A DNA stretch of 64,000 bases from Allokutzneria sp. NRRL B-24872 (GCF_002155965.1 NZ_MUMH01000032.1:1-64000), one strand, 5' to 3'; counted from the first letter of the stretch, positions 25,518 through 35,311 are shown. Notes: a model not told the origin generated them from the letters alone. Numbers and translations are program-made.

Positions 25518-26326
25518 GCGCCGACCACTTCCGGCAGCCAGTTCTTGGTGTGGGAGAAGGAGAATCCGAGTTCGCTCGCGCGGCTGTTGTCCATGCCGTA
25601 GTAGTGGCCGAACGCGTAAGGCGACACGTCCTCCCCCACCTCGAACCGCGGTGCTCCCGGGATGTGCTCGCACAGGTCGAACACGGTCAGCTCGCCGTGG
25701 GAGCGCGCGTTGACCGGCCCGGTGAAGTCGGCGAAGGCGGCCCAGCCCAGGAACTCCGCGATCTCGCGGTGGTGGATGAACGAGGACGGGTGGTTCTCCT
25801 GGTGGACCACGACGGGGCGACCCTCGCGCACCCGGTCGAGGTAGTGCGCGAGCCTGCCGGTGAAGTCCTCGCCGCCCAGCACGTGGCCCGAGCGCACCGT
25901 GACGAAGTCGAACGGCGCCCTGGCCGCGAAAACGGCTTCGGCCTGGCGTTTTCCCTCGCCGTAGCCCTGCGGCGCGACCGCGTGCGGATCGACCGCCGAC
26001 TCCGGCAGCGGAGCCGTCGCCCGGATGTGCTCGTAGACCTCGATCGTGGAGGTCATCACGTAGCGCCCGGTGCGGCCGACGAACGTCTCGATGGCGGATT
26101 CCGCGTCGGCCGGGGTGTAGCAGACCTGGTCGACCACCACGTCGAACGTCCGCGATCCCAGGGCTCCGGCCAGGTCGGCGCGATCGGTGACGAGGTGGTC
26201 GACCCCGGGCGGCGCGGCGACGGAGCCTCGGTTGACGACGGTCACCCCGACGCCCGCGTCCCGCAGGTTGAGCACCAGGTCACGGCCGAAGTAACGGCTT
26301 CCCCCGATGACGCACACGGTCTTCAT
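25514..26326 (-). CDS. NAD-dependent epimerase/dehydratase-family protein
   Basis: A 270-residue extended-SDR protein. The Rossmann motif GGSRYFG (8-14) is followed by a region with TSTIEVYEH. The usual catalytic Tyr-x-x-x-Lys appears shifted to YGEGKRQAE. It resembles nucleoside-diphosphate-sugar epimerase-like or isoflavone-reductase-like proteins of actinomycetes. It is divergent from the LysR gene and overlaps the AKR gene by 4 bases, so the two form one unit probably controlled by that LysR protein. Confidence 0.88.
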   Translation of the reverse strand: MKTVCVIGGSRYFGRDLVLNLRDAGVGVTVVNRGSVAAPPGVDHLVTDRADLAGALGSRTFDVVVDQVCYTPADAESAIETFVGRTGRYVMTSTIEVYEHIRATAPLPESAVDPHAVAPQGYGEGKRQAEAVFAARAPFDFVTVRSGHVLGGEDFTGRLAHYLDRVREGRPVVVHQENHPSSFIHHREIAEFLGWAAFADFTGPVNARSHGELTVFDLCEHIPGAPRFEVGEDVSPYAFGHYYGMDNSRASELGFSFSHTKNWLPEVVGA

Positions 26327-26396
26327 GCGTCCAGCCTCGCGCCGTAGAGTCCTTAGCAGAAGTGATGTCTTGCTTAACGAGCTGTTAGGAACGCTG

Positions 26397-27272
26397 ATGA
26401 TCGATGTGCAGCGGCTGCGAGTGCTGACCGAGGTCGCGCGGCACGGCAGCTTCAGCAAGGCCGCCGCCGCGCTGCTGTTCACGCCTTCTGCGGTGTCGCA
26501 GCAGATCGCCGCGCTCGAAAGGACCGTGGGCACGGAGGTGGTGCTGCGCGGGGCTCGCGGCGTCACGCTGACCGACGCGGGGCGGCTGCTCGTGGAGGCG
26601 GGCGAGACGATCTCGGCGGAGCTGCGGCACACCGAGGCCGCGTTGGCGCGTTTGGCCAGCGGGGTCGACACGATCACCGTCGCCACGTTCAGCACCGGCG
26701 GCCGGCACCTGCTGCCCCGCGCGCTGGCGAGCTTGGCCGCCGAGCACCCGGGCGTCGAGATCACCGTGGTGGAGCGGGAACCCGAGGACAGCATTCCCCT
26801 GGTGCGCTCCGGTTCGGCCGACCTGGCGCTGGTCTACGAGTTCGACCGGCCGCTGCCGTTGGAGAAGTTGACGCTCCTCCCGGTGATGAGCGACCCCATG
26901 TCGTTGGTGCTCCGCCGTGATCACCCGCTCGCCAAGCGGAAGTCCTTGTCGCTCAACGATGTCGCTGACGAGAAGTGGGTGTTCGGCTGTTCGAAGACGT
27001 CGGCGTTCCTCCATGGCTACGCGTCGGACAGCGGATTCACACTGCGGGTCTCGGCCAGCACGACCGACTACTTCTTCGCGCAGGCGCTGGTCGAGGCCGG
27101 AGTCGGGATCGCGCTGATTCCCCTTGTGGCGCTTCGCGAATCCGCCGACCTGGTCGCGATCCCCGTGGAGAGACCTCGGCCGACGCGCAAGATCGGCGTC
27201 GTGGTCGCGCCCCGGGCTCGGCGGCGAGCACCTGTGGTCACGCTCGTCGAAGCACTGCGTTCAGCGACATGA
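26397..27272 (+). CDS. LysR-family transcriptional regulator
   Basis: A 291-residue regulator. The helix-turn-helix (GSFSKAAAALLFTPSAVSQQ, about residues 22-41) is followed by a substrate-binding domain. The ATG at 26397 gives the family's standard start MIDVQRLRVL. It is divergent from the epimerase-AKR pair, with 70 bp between them, the classical LysR arrangement. No clear T-N11-A box could be singled out. Effector is unknown. Confidence 0.93.
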   Translation: MIDVQRLRVLTEVARHGSFSKAAAALLFTPSAVSQQIAALERTVGTEVVLRGARGVTLTDAGRLLVEAGETISAELRHTEAALARLASGVDTITVATFSTGGRHLLPRALASLAAEHPGVEITVVEREPEDSIPLVRSGSADLALVYEFDRPLPLEKLTLLPVMSDPMSLVLRRDHPLAKRKSLSLNDVADEKWVFGCSKTSAFLHGYASDSGFTLRVSASTTDYFFAQALVEAGVGIALIPLVALRESADLVAIPVERPRPTRKIGVVVAPRARRRAPVVTLVEALRSAT

Positions 27273-27352
27273 GTTCAGCGACGTGAATCGTTGACGGAAA
27301 TAGGAAAGGCGTGCACGGTCGAGGGACCGCCCCGGATTGGGAGGCACCACCG

Positions 27353-28381
27353 ATGTTCCGCTTCACATCCGTGATCACCGCGACCCTGCTGCTGACCGCG
27401 CTGCCCGCGCAGGCCCGGCAGGCGTCCGTCGGCACCCCCGCCGAGCTCGTCGCCGCGCTGGCCGCCGCCAAGCCCGGCACCACGATCGAGCTGCGCCCCG
27501 GCGTCTACGACGGCGCGTTCTTCGCGACCGCCTCCGGGACCGCGAGCGCGCCCATCACGCTCACCGGGCCGCGCTCCGCCGTCCTCAAGAACACCAAGAA
27601 GGCGTGTGACCCGAACGTGCCACCGCCGCGCAAGGCTCAGGGCGTGAGCTACTGCGGCTACGGGCTGCACCTCAACCTCGTGAAGCACTGGGTGCTCAAG
27701 GGTTTCAGCGTCGCCGACGCCGCGAAGGGCATCGTGCTCGACGGCTCCGACAACAACGTCATCGACGGCGTGGAGGTCAGCCGGATCGGTGACGAAGGGG
27801 TGCACTTCCGGGCGAACTCCAACGACAACGTGCTGCGCAACTCCTCCGTCCACCACGTCGGCACCGCGCAGCCCGCGTACGGCGAGGGCGTCTACTTCGG
27901 CTCCGCGAAGGGCGCGAACTGGGGCAAGTACGGCGACAAGCCCGGCGACCAGAGCGTGCCCGACACCAGCGACCGCAACCAGGCGCTGGACAACCGGCTC
28001 GGCCCCAACGTCGCCGCCGAGCACGTCGACGTCAAGGAGGGCACCACCGGCGGCAAGGTGCTGCGCAACTCCTTCGACGGCGTCGGCATGACCGGCGAGA
28101 ACTCCTCGGAGAGCTGGGTCAACGTCAAGGGCAACGACTACGAGATCTCCGACAACAAGGGCGTTCGCAGCTTCGAGCACGGCTTCAAGGTGATCCAGCG
28201 GCTCGACGGCTGGGGGTGCGGCAACGTATTCCGCCGCAACGTCGCCGACGTGCGGGCCTCCGGCTACGGGTTCCAGTTCCCGCACAACAAGAAGTGCGCC
28301 GCCAAGCCCAACCTCGTGTACCGCGACAACACCGTCACCAACGCCGCCAAGGGTTTCTCCGACGTCCCACCCGTCGGATGA
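27353..28381 (+). CDS. Secreted right-handed beta-helix protein
   Basis: A 342-residue exported protein. Signal peptide MFRFTSVITATLLLTALPAQA, then about 300 residues of short strand repeats rich in N, G and V (for example DGSDNNVIDGVEVSRIGDEG and NSNDNVLRNSSVHHVG), the pattern of pectate-lyase-like parallel beta-helices. Four cysteines are present (KACD, YCGY, GCGN, KKCA). No lyase catalytic residues were identified, so a polysaccharide lyase or hydrolase role is only likely. Confidence 0.85.
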   Translation: MFRFTSVITATLLLTALPAQARQASVGTPAELVAALAAAKPGTTIELRPGVYDGAFFATASGTASAPITLTGPRSAVLKNTKKACDPNVPPPRKAQGVSYCGYGLHLNLVKHWVLKGFSVADAAKGIVLDGSDNNVIDGVEVSRIGDEGVHFRANSNDNVLRNSSVHHVGTAQPAYGEGVYFGSAKGANWGKYGDKPGDQSVPDTSDRNQALDNRLGPNVAAEHVDVKEGTTGGKVLRNSFDGVGMTGENSSESWVNVKGNDYEISDNKGVRSFEHGFKVIQRLDGWGCGNVFRRNVADVRASGYGFQFPHNKKCAAKPNLVYRDNTVTNAAKGFSDVPPVG

Positions 28382-28424
28382 ACCCACGCCCACTCCCGCT
28401 CAACGTGCGCTGGGCACCCCAAAT

Positions 28425-28484
28425 CCGTTTCGTACTCCTACCGGGTGTTGGGAGCGCTCTTTTCCCGCTAAGAGTACGAAACGG
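28425..28484. repeat. Dispersed inverted-repeat element, copy B
   Basis: 13-bp arms (CCGTTTCGTACTC at 28425-28437, complement at 28472-28484) around a loop that shares GGGAGCGCTC and TTTCCCGCTA with copy A at 19357. It lies between two converging genes, so it could serve as a bidirectional terminator. Confidence 0.8.
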
Positions 28485-28555
28485 GAGGGTCTAGACCACG
28501 GCGGCGCGCGTTGAGGGGAGCAGGGCCGTGGTGTGCATGGGGTGAGTTTACGCGG

Positions 28556-29848
28556 TCAGAGGCCTCGGCGGGCCAGTTCGGTGAGCAGTGGGCGGTTGCC
28601 GGAGCACTCGCGCTTCAGCTCCTCCACGTAGCGGTGGAACTTCGCGCGCCCGTCGTCGGCCGCCTTCTCCCACGCCATGCCGAGGCTCTCCAGCAGCTCG
28701 ACCACGTCCGCGGGGTGCTCGGGGCCGCCGACCGCGATGCGCCTGCGGACGAGGCGGCGGTAGACCGGCAGCACCTGCTCGGGGTGCTGCATGACGCGCT
28801 CCGCCGCCAGCGCCGCCCACACCTGGTCGGAGCACCCGCGCTCGGTGGCGACGGCCCACGCGGTGTCGATCTCGGAGTCCCACAACAGGATCTGCACGAG
28901 CACGGAGTTGCGGCCGGGGTCCTCGCCCTGCGCGCGCAGCCACCGCCGCGCCCACTCGCGCTGCGCGGGCCATCGGTCGGCCCGATCGGCGACGGTGCGC
29001 AGCCGCAGGTAGGTGTCCAGGCCTGGCCAGTCCCGGAAAGCGTTGCGCGCCAACTGCAACGCGCGCGTGGTCTTGCCGAGCCGCAGGCACGCGTCCACGG
29101 CCATGTCGACGAGCCGGACCTCAGCGCGGCTGCCCTGCGTCGCGACGAGCCCGCGCTCCACCCAGGCCAGCGCCTCGGCCGTGCGCCCGGCGTCCTCCAG
29201 CACGGTGGCGATCCGCAGGTACTGCCAGGGGGTGGACAGGTCGGTCGCCAGCCACTGCACCTCGACGTCGACGTCCCCGGTGAAGCGAGCCAGCTCCTCC
29301 ATCAGCCGCAGCACCGCCCAGCGCCTGCGGTCGTAGCGCGGAGTGCGCCCGAACGGCACGGTCGGCAGCTCGCGGCAGGCCCGGCGCGCGGTCCTGCGGT
29401 AGGAGGTGATTCCCTCGTGCCCCAACGCGTCCGCGTACTCGCTGAGCGCGACCTCGGGGCCGTCCGGGTAGTTCAGCTGGAAGCGCACCAGCCAGCTGGC
29501 GAGGCGGTGCGGATCGGGCCTGCTCCTGCGGCAGGCCGTCGCGTGCCCGGCCAGCGCCTGCTGCATCAGCTCCGGCAGCTCGCCCGCGTTGCCGGTGACC
29601 TGTTGGGCCGCCGAGCACAGCACCTCGATGACCTGTTCCGCGTAGTCGACGGCGTGGTCGGCGCGGCCCGCCTCGGCCTGGTCCCTGAGGCCGCGCACCA
29701 CTTCGCGCAGGCGTACCCAGTGCTCGGCCTCGCGCTCCCCGTCGAACGGCGGCAGCTCGCCACGCAGGCCCCGCAGAGCCGCCACGCCGTAAGGCTCATC
29801 GCCCCCCATGCCGCCCACCTGCTGAATCAAACCGCACGGCGCCCGCAT
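28556..29848 (-). CDS. Helical-repeat protein resembling the C-terminal part of SWIM zinc-finger proteins (DUF6880-like)
   Basis: A 430-residue soluble protein of helical repeats. YLRIATVLEDAGRTAEALAW and the following units resemble tetratricopeptide repeats and, from memory, the DUF6880 region of actinomycete SWIM zinc-finger proteins. The SWIM motif (CxC...CxH) is not visible, so this is either a stand-alone repeat protein or one that lost its N-terminal domain. An internal ATG at 29809 is an alternative start. Function unknown. Confidence 0.65.
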   Translation of the reverse strand: MRAPCGLIQQVGGMGGDEPYGVAALRGLRGELPPFDGEREAEHWVRLREVVRGLRDQAEAGRADHAVDYAEQVIEVLCSAAQQVTGNAGELPELMQQALAGHATACRRSRPDPHRLASWLVRFQLNYPDGPEVALSEYADALGHEGITSYRRTARRACRELPTVPFGRTPRYDRRRWAVLRLMEELARFTGDVDVEVQWLATDLSTPWQYLRIATVLEDAGRTAEALAWVERGLVATQGSRAEVRLVDMAVDACLRLGKTTRALQLARNAFRDWPGLDTYLRLRTVADRADRWPAQREWARRWLRAQGEDPGRNSVLVQILLWDSEIDTAWAVATERGCSDQVWAALAAERVMQHPEQVLPVYRRLVRRRIAVGGPEHPADVVELLESLGMAWEKAADDGRAKFHRYVEELKRECSGNRPLLTELARRGL

Positions 29849-29891
29849 CGCGCCGGACTTGACTCCGAAGGAACCAAACCTGACATCCGAA

Positions 29892-29917
29892 CGGCGGCAC
29901 CCCGTGAGGTGCCGCCG
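29892..29917 (-). terminator. Hairpin terminator after the M28 peptidase gene
   Basis: Perfect 10-bp stem (CGGCGGCACC with GGTGCCGCCG) and a 6-base loop, 42 bp beyond the peptidase stop on the minus strand. No T-run follows. Confidence 0.75.
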
Positions 29918-29958
29918 CGCAGACGGTGATCAAGCGGTGATCAGCCGGTGACCCGGCT

Positions 29959-30972
<1,014 letters not shown>

Positions 30973-31051
30973 TCAGGCAAGTGACGTAGAGATCACGGGC
31001 AGTGTCTGGGACGGTTCAGGCGACGCGGTAGGGACTTTCGAGGGGTGCCTT

Positions 31052-31633
31052 TCACATCCCGCCGACGACCGTAAAAACCATCCTGCGAACGGAGTCTGGC
31101 TCCGGCGGCGCGCTCGCGCGGTCGGCGAAGAGCATGTGCGCCGCGCCGATCAGCGTCGGGGCGAGCACGTCCACGTTCGCCTCCGGCGCGAGGCGGCCGA
31201 GTTCCCGCTCGGCGGTGAGGTAGGCCGCGATCATGACCGCCGCCTCCGTCAGCACCGGGACGCCCGCGGGCAGTGCGTCGCGCAACCGCACGCGGAGTTC
31301 GTCCCGGAAGGTCACCAGAGCGACCACCGAGACCGCGACCGATTCGAACAGCGCGGTCAGCGCTCCGGTGAGGTTGTCGACGACCGTGCCGCTGCCCGCG
31401 GAACCGAGCAGCGCGGCGGCTTCGGCGTCCATGCGGTTCACGCGGGCGAGCACGAACTCCGCGAGGAAGGCGTCGAAGTCGTCGAAGTGCCGGTGCAGAA
31501 CGCCCTTGGCGCAGACCGCCTCGTCGGTGACCGCGCGACTGGTCAACGCGTTCGGCCCCGCCCGCCGCAGCACCCGTTCGGCCGCCGCGAAGAGCTGTTC
31601 GCGCACGTCGCGGATGGACACCCCTGTCGGCAC
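31052..31633 (-). CDS. TetR-family transcriptional regulator
   Basis: A 193-residue regulator with the N-terminal HTH ALTSRAVTDEAVCAKGVLHR. It is divergent from the methyltransferase gene with 46 bp between the starts. Two palindromes in this gap fit its control of both genes. GTG start at 31633. Ligand unknown. Confidence 0.9.
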   Translation of the reverse strand: MPTGVSIRDVREQLFAAAERVLRRAGPNALTSRAVTDEAVCAKGVLHRHFDDFDAFLAEFVLARVNRMDAEAAALLGSAGSGTVVDNLTGALTALFESVAVSVVALVTFRDELRVRLRDALPAGVPVLTEAAVMIAAYLTAERELGRLAPEANVDVLAPTLIGAAHMLFADRASAPPEPDSVRRMVFTVVGGM

Positions 31634-31650
31634 CCGGTTCCTCCTTGTCG

Positions 31651-31668
31651 AGTGGGCAAGCGCCCACT
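31651..31668. promoter_or_regulatory. TetR operator 1
   Basis: AGTGGGC-AAGC-GCCCACT, perfect 7-bp arms, between the divergent tetR and methyltransferase genes. Confidence 0.8.
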
Positions 31669-31671
31669 ACC

Positions 31672-31687
31672 GTGGGCACATGCCCAC
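31672..31687. promoter_or_regulatory. TetR operator 2 over the methyltransferase start codon
   Basis: GTGGGC-ACAT-GCCCAC, perfect 6-bp arms with the same half-site as operator 1, centred 20 bp (two turns) away. It covers the ATG at 31680, so the methyltransferase is probably transcribed as a leaderless message that repressor binding would block. Confidence 0.75.
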
Positions 31688-32423
31688 TCTAGATCCCGGC
31701 CGGTCATTCGGCGCCGAGGCCGACCGCTACGATCGCGCCCGCCCCAGCTACCCCGCCGCGATGCTGGAGCGCGTCATCGACGCCAGCCCCGGCCCGCGCG
31801 TGCTCGATGTCGGTTGCGGCACAGGCATTTCCGCCCGCCAGTTCGCCGCGTCCGGCTGCCAGGTGCTCGGTGTCGAGGTCGATCCGCGCATGGCCGACGT
31901 CGCCCGGCGCCGCGGACTCGACGTCGAGGTGTCGGCCTTCGAGGACTGGGACCCGGCCGGCCGCCGGTTCGACACCGTCGTCGCCGGGCAGACCTGGCAC
32001 TGGATCGACCCCGTGGCCGGAGCCGCGAAGGCCCGTGAGGCACTGCGTCCCGGCGGGCTGATCGCCTTGTTCTGGAACGTCTTCCAGCCGCCGCCCGAGA
32101 TCCTCGCCGCCTTCTCCGGCCCCTTCGCCGAGATCTGGAAGCGGCCCGTGCTCCACACCTACTCGACGATGTTCTCCATGGCCACCAACGGCATTCACGA
32201 AGCCGGCGGTTTCGCGGACGCCGAGCAGTGGCGGTTCGAGTGGGAGCGCCCTTACACCCGTGCCGAGTGGCTTGACCAGCTACCAACGCATGGCGGCTAC
32301 CCCACGCTCTCGCAAGCGCAGCAGGCCGATCTGCTGTCCACCTCCGGCGCTGCCATCGACGCGCTCGGCGGCAGCTTCACCATGCCCTACACCACCGTCG
32401 TCGTCGCGGCACGGCGCGACTGA
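31680..32423 (+). CDS. Class I SAM-dependent methyltransferase
   Basis: A 247-residue methyltransferase. The SAM motif VLDVGCGTGISARQF is at about residues 41-55, acidic VEVDP follows as motif II, and ALRPGGLIALFWN is motif III. The N-terminus SFGAEADRYDRARPSYP is typical of a small-molecule methyltransferase group. The ATG at 31680 lies within an operator. Substrate unknown; too far from the lanthipeptide genes to be assumed part of that cluster. Confidence 0.88.
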   Translation: MPTLDPGRSFGAEADRYDRARPSYPAAMLERVIDASPGPRVLDVGCGTGISARQFAASGCQVLGVEVDPRMADVARRRGLDVEVSAFEDWDPAGRRFDTVVAGQTWHWIDPVAGAAKAREALRPGGLIALFWNVFQPPPEILAAFSGPFAEIWKRPVLHTYSTMFSMATNGIHEAGGFADAEQWRFEWERPYTRAEWLDQLPTHGGYPTLSQAQQADLLSTSGAAIDALGGSFTMPYTTVVVAARRD

Positions 32424-32451
32424 GACGACGTTCCCTGAGCAACGCGGTGGG

Positions 32452-32868
32452 CTATCTGTCGACGTCCTGCCAGGCGACGCTGGTGGGGCGCATGCCAGTG
32501 ACTGCGAACTCGTGCACGGCGGCGAGCAAGCACGGCAACGGAATCGGCGCGTCTGTCGGGTACTCGGTCGGCGTCCCCATGTAGCTGTACGCCAGCGTGT
32601 CGAAGCCGCTCGGTTCCCCTCGGCTCACCCAGAGGCCGCCGCGGTCGCTGTATTGCACGACACCGATCGGCGCACCGCCACCCACACCGACCAGGAATTC
32701 GTACGGGGGCGGAAATTCCTCAAGGTCAGCCGCCCGAAACAACGCGATCAGCGAGGCACCGGGTTCAGCCGCGAGCGTCGTCAGCAGTCGATCCAGCGCG
32801 GCGTCGTCCTCGATCGCGACACCGTCCTCGTCATGGCTGTGGTCGTACCACGCCCGCATGGCGGTCAC
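32452..32868 (-). CDS. Imm1-family immunity protein
   Basis: A 138-residue acidic cytoplasmic protein that begins at a GTG overlapping the toxin stop (GTGA). The ending YMGTPTEYPTDAPIPL then AVHEFAVTGMRPTSVAWQ matches, from memory, the Imm1 family (PF14430), which pairs with deaminase-type toxins. Predicted to bind and inhibit the DNA deaminase encoded just upstream. An ATG at 32859 is the alternative start. Confidence 0.85.
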   Translation of the reverse strand: MTAMRAWYDHSHDEDGVAIEDDAALDRLLTTLAAEPGASLIALFRAADLEEFPPPYEFLVGVGGGAPIGVVQYSDRGGLWVSRGEPSGFDTLAYSYMGTPTEYPTDAPIPLPCLLAAVHEFAVTGMRPTSVAWQDVDR

Positions 32869-33563
32869 GGCATCTGCCTCCTGAACGTGCGGTGATACCC
32901 ACCAGGCCCGTGCACGGTGAGCGATTCGCCAGGTCGAAGCAACCTCGGGAGCATCTTCGCGCAGCCCCACGGGCCGCCGCAGCACTCATTGTTGATCACG
33001 ATCGTGGCATGTCGCCGCCCGGTCTCCCGCATCAGGGCAAGTGCCTTCACCTCGACGTGCAACCCGATGTTGAGCCGGGAAAACCCAGCTTCCGCAAGCA
33101 ATCCGTCGGCGGCACGGGAGTCTTCGTCAGTTCCTGACACGAGCGCCTTGACGACGCTCCCGTTCTCGTCCAGCACTCGACCATGGGTGGGCTGGACCGG
33201 CTGTCCGAGCGGCCGAGGGTTGCACATCGGAGGTGGAAGGCCGCTCAGCACCTCAGCCGCACGCGCGATCCATCCCGGTTCCAGTGGCTGATCGGCACCG
33301 GTGTCGCCGCCAAGGCCAGCGATCCACGATTCGACCAGCGCTGGCAGCCCGCGCGGCAGCCGCCGCACACCACAAATGTCGTCCTTGGCCGCTTCGAGGA
33401 GGCTGTGCACCTCGATGCGAGCAGGCTCAGGACTGCCCCTTGTCGCGTGGTCCCACAGGATTGCTGTCTCATCGATCGCGTTCTCCGCGATGTCGACCAG
33501 CTCCAGCGGGAGGTCGGCCACGGCGGCGCGCGCGGCTGCGGCGACCTCCGAACGGATCGACAT
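32865..33563 (-). CDS. DddA-like DNA cytosine deaminase toxin (SCP1.201 family)
   Basis: A 232-residue toxin. Residues 1-85 form a helical N-terminal domain, 86-125 a linker, and about 125-232 the deaminase domain. The catalytic H169-x-E171 lies in HVEVKALALMRE, and C195 and C201 in NNECCGGPWGC are the likely zinc ligands. The end SLTVHGPGGYHRTF is typical of the SCP1.201-like family (PF14428), whose member DddA deaminates cytosine in double-stranded DNA. No signal peptide. It is coupled to the Imm1 gene. The opening MSIRS...LPLELV echoes the toxin at 3298. Confidence 0.88.
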   Translation of the reverse strand: MSIRSEVAAAARAAVADLPLELVDIAENAIDETAILWDHATRGSPEPARIEVHSLLEAAKDDICGVRRLPRGLPALVESWIAGLGGDTGADQPLEPGWIARAAEVLSGLPPPMCNPRPLGQPVQPTHGRVLDENGSVVKALVSGTDEDSRAADGLLAEAGFSRLNIGLHVEVKALALMRETGRRHATIVINNECCGGPWGCAKMLPRLLRPGESLTVHGPGGYHRTFRRQMP

Positions 33564-33685
33564 CCCTTCAGATTGTCGCGCGGCGACCGTTCTGGAAGCC
33601 GTCCCGGGCAGCTCTACCCGATCGATGACTCAGCGGAGAGGCCGAGCGACTGGCGCCCGAGCACGAGGCCCGGGCGCCGGGGTGA

Positions 33686-34879
33686 TCACTTCTCCTCGTC
33701 GGCCAGTTCCGTTGAGCCCGAGGAGATCCGAGGAGAGCCCGTGCTCAGCTCGGGGGTGCCGGTGCCGAGCGGGCCCGGGACCTCCTTGCGCGCGACGGCT
33801 TCGGCCTCCTGGACGGCCTTCGCGACGTGCGGGTCGGGCGCGGTGTCGAACCAGCCCGCGGTCTCGTCGTCGTCGGACTCGGGCTTGCTGACCGTGTCGT
33901 CAGCGGGCGGCTGGTAGCGGAAGACGCCGTCGTCTCCCTTGTCGCCGAACATCTTCGCGAAGCCCTGCAACGCGTCACCGAACTGGCTGGGCACCATCCA
34001 CACGGTGTTGGAGTCGCCCTGGGCCATCTGCGGCAGCGTCTGGAGGTACTGGTAGGCCAGCAGTTCCGGCGTCGGCTTGCCCGCCTTCACGGCGGCGAAG
34101 ACCTTCTCGATCGCCTTGGCCTGGCCCTGCGCCTGGAGGTAGCGCGCGGCGCGCTCGCCCTGCGCGCGCAGGATGCGGCTCTGCCGCTCACCTTCCGCGC
34201 TGAGGATGGCGGCCTGCTTCTGGCCCTCGGCCGAGAGGATCGACGCCTGCTTCTGGCCCTCAGCGGTCTTGATCGAGGCTTCCCGCTGACCCTCGGCAGT
34301 GAGGATCATGGCGCGCTTCTCGCGGTCGGCGCGCATCTGCTTCTCCATCGAGTCCTGGATCGATGGGGGAGGGTCGATGGCCTTCAGCTCGACGCGGGAG
34401 ACGCGGATGCCCCAGCGGCCGGTGGCCTCGTCGAGCACGCCGCGCAGCTGGCCGTTGATGGAGTCGCGGGAGGTCAGCGTCTCTTCGAGACTCATCCCGC
34501 CGACCACGTTGCGCAGCGTCGTCGTGGTCAGCTGCTCCACGCCGATGATGTAGTTGGAGATCTCGTAGACCGCCGCGCGCGGATCGGTGACCTGGAAGTA
34601 GACGACGGTGTCGATGGAGACCGTCAGGTTGTCCTGGGTGATCACCGGCTGCGGCGGGAAGGACACGACCTGCTCGCGGAGGTCGATCCGCGCGCGCACC
34701 TTGTCCAGGAACGGCAGCAGGAAGTTCAGCCCCGGTGCCGCGACCGCGCGGAAACGGCCGAGGCGTTCGATGACCGCGGCCTGCGCCTGCGGGATCACCA
34801 GCACCGCCTTGGCCACGGTGACCAGCACCAACAGCACCAGAACTGCCACCACGACGAGGGTGACGACTCCTGCATCCAC
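33686..34879 (-). CDS. SPFH/band 7 membrane protein (stomatin/QmcA-like)
   Basis: A 397-residue protein anchored by one N-terminal hydrophobic helix (~5-25), followed by the SPFH domain (FRAVAAPGLNFLLPFLDKV...) and a long coiled coil with repeated AEGQKQASIL-type units (~190-240). The C-terminal 80 residues are acidic and probably disordered. Such proteins form large membrane rings linked to microdomains and quality control. The GTG start directly follows the NfeD stop, the standard partner pair. Confidence 0.92.
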   Translation of the reverse strand: MDAGVVTLVVVAVLVLLVLVTVAKAVLVIPQAQAAVIERLGRFRAVAAPGLNFLLPFLDKVRARIDLREQVVSFPPQPVITQDNLTVSIDTVVYFQVTDPRAAVYEISNYIIGVEQLTTTTLRNVVGGMSLEETLTSRDSINGQLRGVLDEATGRWGIRVSRVELKAIDPPPSIQDSMEKQMRADREKRAMILTAEGQREASIKTAEGQKQASILSAEGQKQAAILSAEGERQSRILRAQGERAARYLQAQGQAKAIEKVFAAVKAGKPTPELLAYQYLQTLPQMAQGDSNTVWMVPSQFGDALQGFAKMFGDKGDDGVFRYQPPADDTVSKPESDDDETAGWFDTAPDPHVAKAVQEAEAVARKEVPGPLGTGTPELSTGSPRISSGSTELADEEK

Positions 34880-35311
34880 CTAGATCTCCTCTGACCAGAC
34901 GATCGCTGTAGCTCCGGAAATGCTCATCACCGTGACGGTGCTGCCTACTTCGAGGACCTGGGTCTCGTCGTAGCTGCGCGCGGACCAGACCTCGCCGCCG
35001 AGCTTCACCTGCCCACCACTGCTGTCCACAGTGGACAGAACGACGGCCTTGGCACCGACGAGCGCCTCGGTGTGCATCTTCATGCTGTCGCCCGCGATCA
35101 GCCGCCGTTTGATGGCGGGGCGGGCGACGGCGATCAGGGCGATCGAGGCGATGCCGAACACGATCGCGTCCACGAGCAGGGCGGCCCCCAGCGCGGAGGA
35201 ACCCGCGGCGGCGAGGGCGGCAAGGCCGATCATCAGCAGGACGAAGTCCCCGGAGAGCACCTCGGCTGCGATCAGCAGCACGCCGGCGATCAGCCACACA
35301 AGAGCGGCCAT
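34880..35311 (-). CDS. NfeD-family membrane protein
   Basis: A 143-residue short NfeD protein: three or four hydrophobic segments in the first 75 residues, then a soluble OB-fold domain (ALVGAKAVVLSTVDSSGGQVKLGG). NfeD proteins partner SPFH proteins, and here the stop touches the SPFH start. The ATG at 35311 is used; an upstream start would add 15 non-hydrophobic residues. GTCCACAGTGGAC lies within the gene at 35024. Confidence 0.92.
   Translation of the reverse strand: MAALVWLIAGVLLIAAEVLSGDFVLLMIGLAALAAAGSSALGAALLVDAIVFGIASIALIAVARPAIKRRLIAGDSMKMHTEALVGAKAVVLSTVDSSGGQVKLGGEVWSARSYDETQVLEVGSTVTVMSISGATAIVWSEEI
35024..35036. repeat. GTCCACAGTGGAC palindrome (in nfeD)
   Basis: Perfect copy within the soluble-domain coding part of nfeD (STVDS). 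Confidence 0.8.

Noticed and set aside
31680-32423. Methyltransferase as a tailoring enzyme of the lanthipeptide cluster
   Set aside because: It is about 6 kb away with core genes between, has its own TetR control, and lacks PCMT-like features of FxLD-system methyltransferases.
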